From the NCBI GenBank assembly GCA_963850415.1, contig CAWKLE010000002.1:310001-374000 (forward strand): DNA of 64,000 bases, written 5' to 3'. Position 1 is the first letter of the stretch; every line of letters starts with the position of its first letter. A model generated the notes under the pieces. That model had not been told where the DNA came from. It searched no databases and worked only from the letters and a program-made list of their open reading frames with translations. This document shows positions 20,198 through 28,664 of this stretch, piece after piece. This stretch comes from VAXT01 sp963850415. GTDB taxonomy: Bacteria; Actinomycetota; Thermoleophilia; Gaiellales; Gaiellaceae. Made by a program: the position numbers and the translations under genes.

Positions 20198-20575
20198 ATG
20201 CTGGTTGCGGCTCTCCGCCGGCTCGCTTTCGTGACCGTGCTGGCCGTGAGCGTGACCGTTGTCCTGTCCCTGATCCTGGGGCTCCTGGCCGGATCCAGCA
20301 TCAACCGCTCGCTCACGCTGGGCTTCTACCTCGTCGGCTGCTTCCTCCTCGTCGTCGGCTTCTTCGTCGGCAACCGTGGCCCCGCACGGGTGAAGGGCGA
20401 AGACACGGTCGGGCCGACGGTGCTCCCGATTCCGGGCGCCGGCGACCGGCGCCTGCGCTGGGCGACTCTCACCGAACAGCACGAGACGATCAACAACTCG
20501 GCGATCTTCATCGCGCTCGGCCTGATCCTGATCGCGCTGGGAGCGGCCATCGACACTCGACACTCACTCTTCTGA
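20198..20575 (+). CDS. small membrane protein of unknown function
   Basis: The 125-residue product has three predicted membrane helices (LAFVTVLAVSVTVVLSLILG, LTLGFYLVGCFLLVVGFFVG and the C-terminal IFIALGLILIALGAAID) and a 40-residue polar loop with RLRWATLTEQHETINNS. No family is recognised. It lies between dppF and an anti-sigma-like gene and appears to have its own -10 rather than a ribosome-binding site. Confidence 0.6.
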   Translation: MLVAALRRLAFVTVLAVSVTVVLSLILGLLAGSSINRSLTLGFYLVGCFLLVVGFFVGNRGPARVKGEDTVGPTVLPIPGAGDRRLRWATLTEQHETINNSAIFIALGLILIALGAAIDTRHSLF

Positions 20576-20614
20576 GTGACTAACTTTCAGGTGTGAGCCG
20601 CCGTCAGAACTACT

Positions 20615-21109
20615 GTGAGAACTATTCACGGAGCCTGTGACCGCGCCCGCCAATGGGCGACCGCCGACCTCGACGGGGAGCTGTCGAGGTTCGAGCACGT
20701 CCTCCTGAGCGCGCATCTCGCGGACTGCGCGTCCTGCAGGGAGTTCGCCGCATCGATCGGCGGGTTCACCGAGCTGCTGCGAACGGCTCCGCCCGATCGC
20801 CTCGAGCGGCCCATCCAGATCGGACGGCTGCGACGCCGCCGGATCGGGCTGCGGCTCGCGCCGGCAGTCGCGGCGATGGCGGTCACCGTCGTCGGCCTCG
20901 GCAGCATCCTCGCGTCGTCGGATCTCCGCACGCGACCGGTCGGCGACGCCGGAGGCCTGGACAGCGTGAGCTCGCACCTCGCCTCGGTCGACACGATGAA
21001 CCTGTCGACGGCGGGCGCGCTCGCGAGCGCCGTCGGCTCCAGCCCGGTGCGACTCACCGGTGCCGGGCACAGCTCGCTGCACGGCGGGCCGGTCATCGGC
21101 AAGCGGTAG
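20615..21109 (+). CDS. putative zinc-finger anti-sigma factor
   Basis: The 164-residue product has an N-terminal zf-HC2-like motif, HLADCASC, preceded by WATADLDGELSRFE, which is the usual layout of ZAS-type anti-sigma factors. One membrane helix follows (LRLAPAVAAMAVTVVGLGSI, about 88-107), then a 55-residue extracytoplasmic tail. Such proteins hold an ECF sigma factor at the membrane. No sigma gene is adjacent, which is unusual. The nearest is the ECF at 57.8 kb, of a group not known to use anti-sigmas. The GTG start at 20615 lacks a good ribosome-binding site. Confidence 0.6.
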   Translation: MRTIHGACDRARQWATADLDGELSRFEHVLLSAHLADCASCREFAASIGGFTELLRTAPPDRLERPIQIGRLRRRRIGLRLAPAVAAMAVTVVGLGSILASSDLRTRPVGDAGGLDSVSSHLASVDTMNLSTAGALASAVGSSPVRLTGAGHSSLHGGPVIGKR

Positions 21110-21275
21110 CGCCTCCAGGAGACGTCCGCGGGGTACTGTTCGGAACGGTGTTCCCTTCGCTCGTCACCTCGCACGTCTGAAGCCTCGACCACGCCTCCCG
21201 GGTGGCGGCGATCGAGGACGACATGCGCAAGGCCAACCTCCTGGGGGATCGAGGACGATCGCGCCAGCGCTTCGC

Positions 21276-21281
21276 TAGACT
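21276..21281 (+). promoter_or_regulatory. -10 hexamer TAGACT upstream of atpD
   Basis: TAGACT lies 68 nt before the atpD ATG in the 240-bp spacer that follows the anti-sigma-like gene. The spacer also holds a 12-bp direct repeat (GATCGAGGACGA, at about 21208 and 21248). Because atpD and atpC are separated from the other atp genes they need a promoter, and this is the best candidate. No clear -35. Confidence 0.35.
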
Positions 21282-21349
21282 CAGGGCGCTGAGCGGGCGG
21301 CTCCATCGCCGCGCCGGCACGACACCGGAACCACCTCTCCAGGAGACGC

Positions 21350-22822
21350 ATGCCTGAGCAAACGCAGGGTCAAAACGTCGGCAAAGTGATCGAAGTCAAG
21401 GGCGTCGTCATCGACGCGCTCTTCCCGGACGACCTCCCCGAGATCTACAGCGCCCTCCGAATCACGGTGGACGGCAACGACCTGATCGCCGAGGTGCAGC
21501 AGCACCTCGGCGACGACCGCGTCCGCGCCGTCGCGATGGACTCGACCGACGGCCTCGCACGAGGTGTCGACGTCGTCGACCTGGGAGGGCCGATCACGGT
21601 CCCCGTCGGCGCAACGACGCTCGGTCGGCTCTGGAACGTGATCGGCGAGCCGGTCGACGAGCAGCCGGCGCCGACCGACGGTGTCGAGCGCTGGCCGATC
21701 CACCGGGATCCGCCCGCCTTCCGCGACCTGTCGCCGAAGATCGAGGTCTTCGAGACCGGGATCAAGGTCATCGACCTGATCGCCCCGTTCGTCCGCGGCG
21801 GCAAGGTCGGCCTGTTCGGCGGTGCCGGAGTCGGCAAGACCGTCCTCATCCAGGAGCTGATCCACAACGTCGCCATGCAACACGCCGGCGTCTCCGTCTT
21901 CTCGGGCGTCGGGGAGCGGACACGCGAGGGCAACGACCTCTGGCTCGAGATGCAGGAAGCGGGCGTGATCGACAAGGTCGCGCTCGTCTACGGGCAGATG
22001 AACGAGCCGCCCGGCGCCCGCCTGCGCGTCGGCCTGTCGGCGCTGACCATGGCCGAGTACTTCCGCGACGAGGGCCAGGACGTCCTGCTGTTCATCGACA
22101 ACATCTTCCGCTTCGTCCAGGCCGGCTCCGAGGTGTCCGCGCTGCTCGGCCGCATGCCGAGCGCGGTCGGCTACCAGCCGACGCTCAGCACCGAGATGGG
22201 CCAGCTCCAGGAGCGGATCACGTCGACCCAGAAAGGCTCGGTGACGTCGATCCAGGCGATCTTCGTGCCGGCCGACGACTACACCGACCCGGCCCCGGCG
22301 AGCGTCTTCGCCCATCTCGACTCCTCGGTCGTGCTCGAGCGCTCGATCGTCGAGCAGGGCATCTACCCGGCGATGGACCCCCTGGCCTCGTTCTCGCGGG
22401 CGCTCCAGCCCGACATCGTCGGCGACGAGCACTACTCGACGGCGACGCGGGTGCAGGAGGTGCTCCAGCGCTACAAGGACCTCCAGGACATCATCGCGAT
22501 CCTCGGCATGGACGAGCTGACCGACGAGGACAAGCTGATCGTGGGCCGCGCGCGCAGGATCCAGCGGTTCCTGTCGCAGCCGAACTTCGTCGCCGAGCAG
22601 TTCACGGGGACGCCCGGCGAGTACGTGTCGCTCGAGGAGACGATCAAGGGCTTCAACGAGATCCTCGAGGGCAAGCACGACGACCTGCCGGAGCAGGCGT
22701 TCTACATGGTCGGCGGCATCGACCAGGCGGTCGCGAAGGGTCGCGGCGAGCAGCAGCCGGAGCAGCAGCCCGAGGAGCAGCCGGCCGAGGAAGAGCCCGA
22801 GCCGGAGCCCGTTCCCGCGTAG
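21350..22822 (+). CDS. atpD: F-type ATP synthase subunit beta
   Basis: The catalytic F1 subunit. The 490-residue product has Walker A GGAGVGKTVLIQE, the catalytic Glu in SGVGERTREGNDL, Walker B VLLFIDNIFRF and the DELSD-like ILGMDELTDEDKL. The last 25 residues form a Gln/Glu/Pro-rich acidic tail (EQQPEQQPEEQPAEEEPEPE) not found in the usual 470-residue protein. It is separated from atpG by about 7.3 kb. A CCAGGAG site precedes the ATG. atpC follows with no gap. Confidence 0.96.
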   Translation: MPEQTQGQNVGKVIEVKGVVIDALFPDDLPEIYSALRITVDGNDLIAEVQQHLGDDRVRAVAMDSTDGLARGVDVVDLGGPITVPVGATTLGRLWNVIGEPVDEQPAPTDGVERWPIHRDPPAFRDLSPKIEVFETGIKVIDLIAPFVRGGKVGLFGGAGVGKTVLIQELIHNVAMQHAGVSVFSGVGERTREGNDLWLEMQEAGVIDKVALVYGQMNEPPGARLRVGLSALTMAEYFRDEGQDVLLFIDNIFRFVQAGSEVSALLGRMPSAVGYQPTLSTEMGQLQERITSTQKGSVTSIQAIFVPADDYTDPAPASVFAHLDSSVVLERSIVEQGIYPAMDPLASFSRALQPDIVGDEHYSTATRVQEVLQRYKDLQDIIAILGMDELTDEDKLIVGRARRIQRFLSQPNFVAEQFTGTPGEYVSLEETIKGFNEILEGKHDDLPEQAFYMVGGIDQAVAKGRGEQQPEQQPEEQPAEEEPEPEPVPA

Positions 22823-23239
22823 ATGGCGACCTTCGACGTTTCGCTCGTCACGCCCGACGGGCCTGTCTTCGAGGGCGAGGTCGAGATGCTGATCGTGCCC
22901 GGCGCCGACGGGGAGATCGGCGTCCTGGCCAGGCACGCGCCGCTGATCGCCATGCTCAAGGCCGGCTCGACCCGCGTGCACGTGACGCGCGGCGCGGAGG
23001 TGCGCGAGTTCGCCACCGGCCCCGGGTTTTTCAAGGTCGAGCAGGACCGCGCGCTGGCGCTCGTCGACGACGCCGTCGACGCGAAGGAGATCGACGATGC
23101 GCGTGCCCGTGAGCAGCTCGAGGCGGCGCAAGCCGAGCTGGAGCGGATCGAGCGCGGCGAGTCCGACGCGGACCGCTGGCAGATCGAGCAGCGCATCAGG
23201 CACGCCGAGAACCAGCTGGCGGTGGGTGGCCGTGGCTGA
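22823..23239 (+). CDS. atpC: F-type ATP synthase subunit epsilon
   Basis: The rotor subunit that also inhibits ATP hydrolysis. The 138-residue product has the beta-sandwich domain (DVSLVTPDGPVFEGEVEMLI, PGADGEIGVLARHAPLIAML) and a C-terminal helical hairpin (AREQLEAAQAELERIERGE). Its ATG follows the atpD stop directly. The metE-like gene downstream starts at or before its stop codon, so the metE pair may be read from the atpDC transcript as well as from its own control region. Confidence 0.94.
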   Translation: MATFDVSLVTPDGPVFEGEVEMLIVPGADGEIGVLARHAPLIAMLKAGSTRVHVTRGAEVREFATGPGFFKVEQDRALALVDDAVDAKEIDDARAREQLEAAQAELERIERGESDADRWQIEQRIRHAENQLAVGGRG

Positions 23240-24152
23240 GCCAAGTAACACTGTGTTACAAGCCTTCGCTCCGGGGATCTACCCGCGCTCGGAGGAGCTC
23301 GTCCAGGCGACGCGCGACCTCGATCGCGGGCGCACAAGCCCGGAGGCGGTCGACGAGCTGGTCGAGCGGGATCTCGGTGAGCTCGTCTCGGTCCAGCAGT
23401 CCGCGAAGCTCGACCTGCTCGCGGACGGGATGCTCCGCTGGCAGGACGTCTTCCGGCCGATCGTCGAGGCGGCGGACGGACTGGAGCAGGGCGCGCTCAC
23501 CCGCTTCCTGGACACGAACACGTTCTACCGTGCTCCGAGCGCCGCCGGCGAGGCTCCGAAGCTGTCCCAGCCGCTGAACGCCGGCTACATCGTCCCGCTA
23601 CCCGGCCCGCGGCTCGTGACGCTGCCGTCGCCCTTCGCGCTCGCCCACGGCACCGGCGTCGAGCCGGCCTCGCTGGCCGCAGGCGTCCTCAAGCCGCAGA
23701 TCGACTCGCTCGACGCCGACCTGGTCGTGCTCGAGGAGCCGTTCCTGGCGCGCGCCGAGAACGGCGGCCTGGACGGGCTCGCCGCAGCGCTCGAGAAGCT
23801 CGGAGGCGGGCCGAAGCTCGCGCTCTGGGTGACCTTCGGCAGCGCGGACCGGCTGTTCGAGCAGGGTCTCGCCGACCTGCCCGTGGACGCGATCGGCGTC
23901 GACTTCTACGCGACGAAGGCGAGCTCTGTCCCACAGGGCTTCGGCAAGACGCTCCTCGCGGGAGTGCTCGATGCACGCAGCTCGGTCCCGGAGGACCCGG
24001 CGGAGATCGCCTCGTTCGCAGGACAGCTCCGCGAGCGCGGCGTCGAGGAGATCGCGCTCGTCCCGAACGGGGACCTGCAGTACGTTTCAGAAGCGGTCGC
24101 GCGCGAGAAGCTGGCGCGGCTCGGCCAGGCGAAGACGGAGGCTGCAGCATGA
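23232..24152 (+). CDS. MetE-like protein, N-terminal-type barrel
   Basis: About 306 residues (or 299 from a GTG at 23253), homologous to the N-terminal half of cobalamin-independent methionine synthase. FAPGIYPRSEELVQATRDLD opens the barrel, and LVTLPSPFALAHGT and VAREKLARLGQ lie later. Where catalytic MetE has PDCGL this protein has PNGDL, so the zinc Cys is absent and it is unlikely to be catalytic alone. It probably pairs with the next gene, whose ATG overlaps its stop. The start is uncertain: a palindrome overlaps the GTG at 23253, and the family-like sequence begins only there. Confidence 0.75.
   Translation: MAEPSNTVLQAFAPGIYPRSEELVQATRDLDRGRTSPEAVDELVERDLGELVSVQQSAKLDLLADGMLRWQDVFRPIVEAADGLEQGALTRFLDTNTFYRAPSAAGEAPKLSQPLNAGYIVPLPGPRLVTLPSPFALAHGTGVEPASLAAGVLKPQIDSLDADLVVLEEPFLARAENGGLDGLAAALEKLGGGPKLALWVTFGSADRLFEQGLADLPVDAIGVDFYATKASSVPQGFGKTLLAGVLDARSSVPEDPAEIASFAGQLRERGVEEIALVPNGDLQYVSEAVAREKLARLGQAKTEAAA
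23245..23259. promoter_or_regulatory. 15-bp palindrome at the start of the metE pair
   Basis: GTAACAC and GTGTTAC flank one central T. It overlaps the alternative start codon at 23253. A near-identical palindrome lies just after the pair at 25333-25347, which suggests one regulator binds both. Confidence 0.6.
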
Positions 24153-25333
24153 GCTCGAACGGCGACATCAAGTTTCTGACGCACGAGGTGGGGTCGCTCG
24201 CCAAGCCGCCGTGGCTCGTCAAGACGTCCGCGGGCAAGCCCCTCGAGGAGAGCGACGTCGAGCACGCGCGGGCCTGGGGCGAGAAGCTCGAGGTCGACGG
24301 GCACGAGCAGCTGATCGAGCTCCTCCACCAGGACGATCGGGACCCCGACGAGATCGCGCGCTGGTCGAGCCGCTACTGCCTGCGGCTCCAGGAAGCAGCA
24401 GGCGTCGACGTGATCTGGGACGGCGAGCAACAGCGCAGCGAGATGTACGCGTGGGCGATCGCCCATTCGAACGGCTTCGAGCCCCGCGGGACGATCCGCT
24501 CGTTCGACAACAAGTACTACTCGAAGTCGGCCGCGGTCGGCCCCGTCTCGATGCGCGAGCCGTACCACAACGACGAGTTCTCGTTCCTCAAGTCGGCTGC
24601 GAAGCACGAGCTGAAGATCCCGATCACCGGCGCGTACACGCTCGCCGTCTGGTCGTACGACGAGCACCATCTGCCGAAGACGGGCCGCCTCGGCGGAGGC
24701 CTGTCCAGGCAGGACGAGGTCGACGCGCGCCGCCAGCTGACGCTCGACATCGCGCGCAACATCATCCGGCCGAACCTCGAGGCCCTGATCGCACTCGGCG
24801 CGACGTGGATCCAGATCGACGAGCCGGGCGCGTCGACCGAGGAGGACGAGCTCGACATCTTCGTCGAGAGCTTCAACGTCTCCGTCGAGGGCCTCGACTG
24901 CTTCTTCTCGACCCACCTCTGCTTCTCGGACTACGACCTCTTCTTCCCGGCGATCGAGGGCATGGGCGGGTGCCGCCAGTACTGCGTCGGCTTCGCGAAC
25001 TACGACACGACCGAGCTCGGCACGTCAGGCGCGGAGCGCCCCGGCTACGAGGTCATCTCCAAGTGGCGCGACCTACCGTACGACCCGATCCTCGGGCTCG
25101 GCGTGCTCGACATCCACACGGACTTCATCGAGTCGCCAGAGCTCGTGCGCGACAGGATCCTGTACGCGGTCGACGTCTTCGGCGACCCCGCGCGGATCCA
25201 CGTCTGCCCGGACTGCGGCCTGCGGACGCGCAGCTGGGACGTCGCCTACGAGAAGCTCCGCAACATGGTCGAGGGCACGCGCCTCGCGGAGGAGTCGCTG
25301 AACCGCGCCCACGCCGGCTCCACGAACTCCTAG
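24149..25333 (+). CDS. cobalamin-independent methionine synthase, catalytic (MetE C-terminal) type
   Basis: Likely transfers a methyl group to homocysteine to make methionine. The 394-residue product has the MetE C-terminal signature: HEVGSLAKPPWL, IDEPGAS and the zinc ligands His/Cys in FFSTHLCFSDYD plus Cys in HVCPDCGLRTRSW. The N-terminal half of full-length MetE is missing but is encoded by the gene just upstream, making a split enzyme. Whether the methyl donor is methyl-tetrahydrofolate or a corrinoid protein, as in core-MetE, cannot be told from sequence alone. The ATG overlaps the previous stop. Confidence 0.85.
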   Translation: MSSNGDIKFLTHEVGSLAKPPWLVKTSAGKPLEESDVEHARAWGEKLEVDGHEQLIELLHQDDRDPDEIARWSSRYCLRLQEAAGVDVIWDGEQQRSEMYAWAIAHSNGFEPRGTIRSFDNKYYSKSAAVGPVSMREPYHNDEFSFLKSAAKHELKIPITGAYTLAVWSYDEHHLPKTGRLGGGLSRQDEVDARRQLTLDIARNIIRPNLEALIALGATWIQIDEPGASTEEDELDIFVESFNVSVEGLDCFFSTHLCFSDYDLFFPAIEGMGGCRQYCVGFANYDTTELGTSGAERPGYEVISKWRDLPYDPILGLGVLDIHTDFIESPELVRDRILYAVDVFGDPARIHVCPDCGLRTRSWDVAYEKLRNMVEGTRLAEESLNRAHAGSTNS

Positions 25334-25347
25334 TAACAGACTGTTAC
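25333..25347. promoter_or_regulatory. 15-bp palindrome after the metE pair
   Basis: GTAACAG and CTGTTAC flank one A. It shares 12 of 15 positions with the palindrome at 23245-23259. It lies at the stop codon of the second metE gene and about 85 bp upstream of the LCP gene, whose candidate -10 is TATTCT at 25396-25401. Confidence 0.55.
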
Positions 25348-25429
25348 AAGGAGTAGGAGGTACGGAGAACCGATCGAACTAGCCGCGGAGTCGGCTATTC
25401 TCATCTGCGGACGCCGGACGGCGTTCGCG

Positions 25430-27370
25430 TTGTTTCTAGAACCCGTGCGGACCACTCTCAAGCGAGGAATCGGCCGAGCAGCAGGCGGCAACGGAAACGG
25501 CCGAGCCGTTCTCCCGCCGGACGTCCAGACTCCGTTCACGCGGTACAAGCAGCCCGAGAAGCGCCGCGGCGCGCTGCGGACCGTGGGGCTGATCTTCTTC
25601 ATCCTCGTCGCGCTCGTCGTCGCGGCGGTCCTCGGAGTCGCGGGCGGCGCGTACATCTACACGGACGAGAACGCGCATGCCTTCGCGCCGCGCTCGGTCC
25701 AGACGGCGAAGGCCGCCAAGAGCCTCAACCACGCGATTCCGGGCGAGCCCGCGAACGCGCTCCTGATCGGGTACGACCACCGGCCCGGCGACGGCAACGC
25801 GCCCTCGCGCTCCGACACGGTCATGCTCCTGCGCGCCGACCCGACCACGAACACGATCTCGCTGCTCTCGTTCCCGCGTGACCTGATCGTCGACGGGCGC
25901 TGCCCCGACGGGCGGACGTACGTCGGCCGCATCAACGCGGCGTACTCGTTCTGCGGGCCGGCCGGAACGCTCGAGACCGTGCGCTCGCTGACGAACCTCC
26001 CGATCCACTACCTGATCACGGTCAATTTCCAGGGCTTCCGCGACATCGTCGACAAGCTCGGCGGCGTCTGGATGGACATCGACCGCCGTTACTACAACCC
26101 GACCGGGGGCATCTACGCCACGATCAACCTCTGGCCCGGCTACCAGAAGCTCAAGGGCTGGCAGGCGCTCGATTTCGTCCGCTACCGCCACACCGACTCG
26201 GATCTCTTCCGCCTGGCCCGCCAGCAGCTGTTCGTGAAGGCCGTCAAGCAGGCGGTCAACCACAACTGGACGAACCCGAGGACGGTTCCGAAGCTGTTCA
26301 AGGTGATGCGGAACAACGTCGAGATCGGCCAGCAGAGCGGCGAGATCTCCGGCAAGACGCTTCTCAACTACGCGTTCTTCGCCTACGGGCTGCCCGCCGG
26401 GAACTTCGTCCAGGTCAAGATCGACGGGATCACGGGCACGAACGAGCTGCACACCGACCCGTCGAACATCCAGGCCGCGGTCCAGGAGTTCCTGCACCCG
26501 GACGTCGAGGCGCCCGAGAAGGCGACGGCGGCGGCCACGGGACGCAAGCTGCACTCGAAGAACGGCCCGAGCCCGAGGAGCGTGTCGATCGTCGCGCTGA
26601 ACGGCAACGGGAAGCCGGGCGCGGCCGCGAACACGAGCTATCTGCTCGGCCAGAAGGGCTACCGGATGCTCGGACCGCCGGACGGCTTCCAGGCGAACGC
26701 TCCCGGCCGCTGGTCGCGCACGTTCAGGACGCAGATCTTCTACACGGCGAGACCGAAGGCGAAGCGCGCCGCCGAGCGGGTCGCCGCGCTCTTCAACTCG
26801 TCGGAGATCCATCCGATGCCGAAGCACAACAGCGCACTCCAGACCCTCCGCAACACTGCGATGCTGCTCGTCGTCGTCGGCCAGACCTTCTCCGGCGAGT
26901 TGACGCCGACCCCGGTCGACCGGACCCCGCCGAAGCAGCCGCCGTACGTCAGGTCCGGCAAGGCGGACATGCTCCCGGTCGTCCGCGCCGCCGCGGCGTG
27001 GAAGGTCGGTTTCCCGCTGCAGATCCCGACCGTGCTCGAGCGCACATCGACCCTCAGCACCGAGGTCCCGTACCGGGTCTACAAGCTCGACAAGGGCAAG
27101 GCCGTCCGCTTCACCTTCGCGAAGAGCGGCAACGAGTACTGGGGCATCCAGGAGACGGACTGGAACGACGCGCCCGCGCTCTCCGACAAGAACCTGAGCC
27201 AGGTGATCAAGGGCCGCCAGTACGACTTCTACTTCAACGGGCCGCACCTGCACATGGTCGTGCTCAGGGCCGGCGGTGCGAGCTACTGGGTCGTGAACAC
27301 GCTTCTCGACTCGATGTCGAACGAGACGATGCTCGCGATCGCCAAGGGCCTGCGCCCGCTCCACAAGTAG
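25430..27370 (+). CDS. LytR-CpsA-Psr (LCP) family cell-wall glycopolymer ligase
   Basis: LCP proteins attach undecaprenyl-linked glycopolymers to peptidoglycan outside the cell. The 646-residue product has a cytosolic N-terminus, one membrane helix (TVGLIFFILVALVVAAVLG, about 48-66), and an LCP domain with RSDTVMLLRADPTTNTISLL, SFPRDLIVD and ALDFVRYRHTDSDLFRLARQ (the Arg residues bind the pyrophosphate). A LytR_C-like domain (about 385-465) and a C-terminal domain of unknown type follow. The start may be the TTG at 25430 or a GTG at 25445. It fits with wecA and ugd. Confidence 0.9.
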   Translation: MFLEPVRTTLKRGIGRAAGGNGNGRAVLPPDVQTPFTRYKQPEKRRGALRTVGLIFFILVALVVAAVLGVAGGAYIYTDENAHAFAPRSVQTAKAAKSLNHAIPGEPANALLIGYDHRPGDGNAPSRSDTVMLLRADPTTNTISLLSFPRDLIVDGRCPDGRTYVGRINAAYSFCGPAGTLETVRSLTNLPIHYLITVNFQGFRDIVDKLGGVWMDIDRRYYNPTGGIYATINLWPGYQKLKGWQALDFVRYRHTDSDLFRLARQQLFVKAVKQAVNHNWTNPRTVPKLFKVMRNNVEIGQQSGEISGKTLLNYAFFAYGLPAGNFVQVKIDGITGTNELHTDPSNIQAAVQEFLHPDVEAPEKATAAATGRKLHSKNGPSPRSVSIVALNGNGKPGAAANTSYLLGQKGYRMLGPPDGFQANAPGRWSRTFRTQIFYTARPKAKRAAERVAALFNSSEIHPMPKHNSALQTLRNTAMLLVVVGQTFSGELTPTPVDRTPPKQPPYVRSGKADMLPVVRAAAAWKVGFPLQIPTVLERTSTLSTEVPYRVYKLDKGKAVRFTFAKSGNEYWGIQETDWNDAPALSDKNLSQVIKGRQYDFYFNGPHLHMVVLRAGGASYWVVNTLLDSMSNETMLAIAKGLRPLHK

Positions 27371-27373
27371 ATT
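27368..27373 (+). promoter_or_regulatory. -10 hexamer TAGATT for ugd, leaderless geometry
   Basis: TAGATT overlaps the LCP stop codon and ends 7 nt before the ugd GTG at 27381. No ribosome-binding site is present. Confidence 0.4.
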
Positions 27374-27380
27374 TGCCCGC

Positions 27381-28652
27381 GTGAACGCTGAGAAGCCGCC
27401 CCTCGGCGTCTTCGGGGCCGGGTGGGTCGGCCTCGTCACGGGCGCGTGCTTCGCCGAGCTCGGCCACGACGTGGTCGTCAGAGACATCGCGCCCGAGAAG
27501 GTGGAGGCGCTGAACGCGGGCAAAGTGCCGTTCCACGAGAAGGGCATCGCCGACCTGATCGAACGCAACCGCGAGCGACTGACGTTCACGCTCGAGCTGG
27601 ACGAGTTGAAGGCGGCGACGGCAATTTTCTTTGCGTGCGTCGACACTCCGCTGTCGCCGTCGGGTGAGGCGAACCTTGCGCCGGTGTGGTCTGTCGTCGA
27701 GGACCTCGGCCGTCCCGCGGGCGCGACGCTCGTCATGAAGAGCACCGTGCCGGTCGGCACGGGGGAGCGGATACGTGCGGAGCTCGGCCGCGAGGTTGGC
27801 TATGTCTCCAACCCCGAGTTCCTCTCGGAAGGGCGCGCGATCGAGGACTTCGTGCACCCGGACCGGATCGTGGTCGGCTCGTTCGACGACGAGCACGGGG
27901 ACCGGATCGCTGCGCTCTACGAGGGGTTCGATGCGCCGCTCGTGCGCACGAGCGTCGCCTCGGCCGAGATGATCAAGCTCGCCTCGAACGCGTTCCTCGC
28001 CACGCGGATCAGCTTCGCGAACGAGATCGCGAACGTCTCCGAGGCCGTCGGCGCGAACGTCGACGAGGTCATCGAAGGCATGGGGCTCGACCGGAGGATC
28101 GGCTCGAGCTACCTGCGGCCGGGGATCGGCTACGGCGGCTCGTGCTTCCCCAAAGATGTGTCGTTCCTCAAGCTGCTCGCCGGCTCGAATGACTACACGT
28201 TTCACCTGCTGAACTCGGTGATCACGGTCAACGAGGAGCAGCCCAAGCGCGTCGTCGCAAAGCTGAAGTCCAGGCTCGGCGAGCTGGAGGGCAAGCGGAT
28301 CGCGCTCCTCGGGCTCGCGTTCAAGCCGAACACGGACGACATGCGCGAGGCGCCGTCGCTCGTCCTCGCCGACCTGCTGCGTGAGGAGGGGGCCGAGGTG
28401 CGCGCCTGGGATCCCGTGGTCGCGGGCCATCCTAAGCTCGACGGCGTTGTCATCCGGCCATCGCCGGCGGAGGCCGTGCGCGACGCAGATGCCGCAGTCG
28501 TGGTGACCGAATGGCCCGAGGTGCTGCAGATCGTCTCGGCGGAGGTGCGCGAGTCGATGCGGACGCCGCTGATCGTGGACGGCCGGAACCTCCTCGACGC
28601 AGAAGCCGCCCGCGCGGCCGGGTTCGCCTATGCGGGCATCGGCCGGGCCTGA
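27381..28652 (+). CDS. ugd: UDP-glucose 6-dehydrogenase
   Basis: Oxidises UDP-glucose to UDP-glucuronate with two NAD+. The 423-residue product has the N-terminal Rossmann motif GVFGAGWVGLVTGACFAELG, the segment NPEFLSEGRAIEDF and the catalytic Cys255 in GYGGSCFPKDVSFL. The C-terminal domain has LLGLAFKPNTDDMREAPS. A related UDP-ManNAc dehydrogenase cannot be fully excluded. It heads a run of sugar-nucleotide genes (nucleotidyltransferase, cupin) downstream of the LCP ligase. Confidence 0.9.
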   Translation: MNAEKPPLGVFGAGWVGLVTGACFAELGHDVVVRDIAPEKVEALNAGKVPFHEKGIADLIERNRERLTFTLELDELKAATAIFFACVDTPLSPSGEANLAPVWSVVEDLGRPAGATLVMKSTVPVGTGERIRAELGREVGYVSNPEFLSEGRAIEDFVHPDRIVVGSFDDEHGDRIAALYEGFDAPLVRTSVASAEMIKLASNAFLATRISFANEIANVSEAVGANVDEVIEGMGLDRRIGSSYLRPGIGYGGSCFPKDVSFLKLLAGSNDYTFHLLNSVITVNEEQPKRVVAKLKSRLGELEGKRIALLGLAFKPNTDDMREAPSLVLADLLREEGAEVRAWDPVVAGHPKLDGVVIRPSPAEAVRDADAAVVVTEWPEVLQIVSAEVRESMRTPLIVDGRNLLDAEAARAAGFAYAGIGRA

Positions 28653-28664
28653 GAGAATCGCCCG

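Noticed and set aside
25348..25429. Riboswitch upstream of the LCP gene or metE pair
   Set aside because: Spacers are under 90 bp and lack SAM, SAH or cobalamin riboswitch core sequences; the palindromes look like protein sites.
25436..27760. Long open frame on the strand opposite the LCP and ugd genes
   Set aside because: Antisense shadow of high-GC coding sequence; Arg/Val/Asp-rich with no domain, while the plus strand codes recognised proteins. Similar long antisense frames opposite atpD, glyA, secA and dppD were rejected for the same reason.
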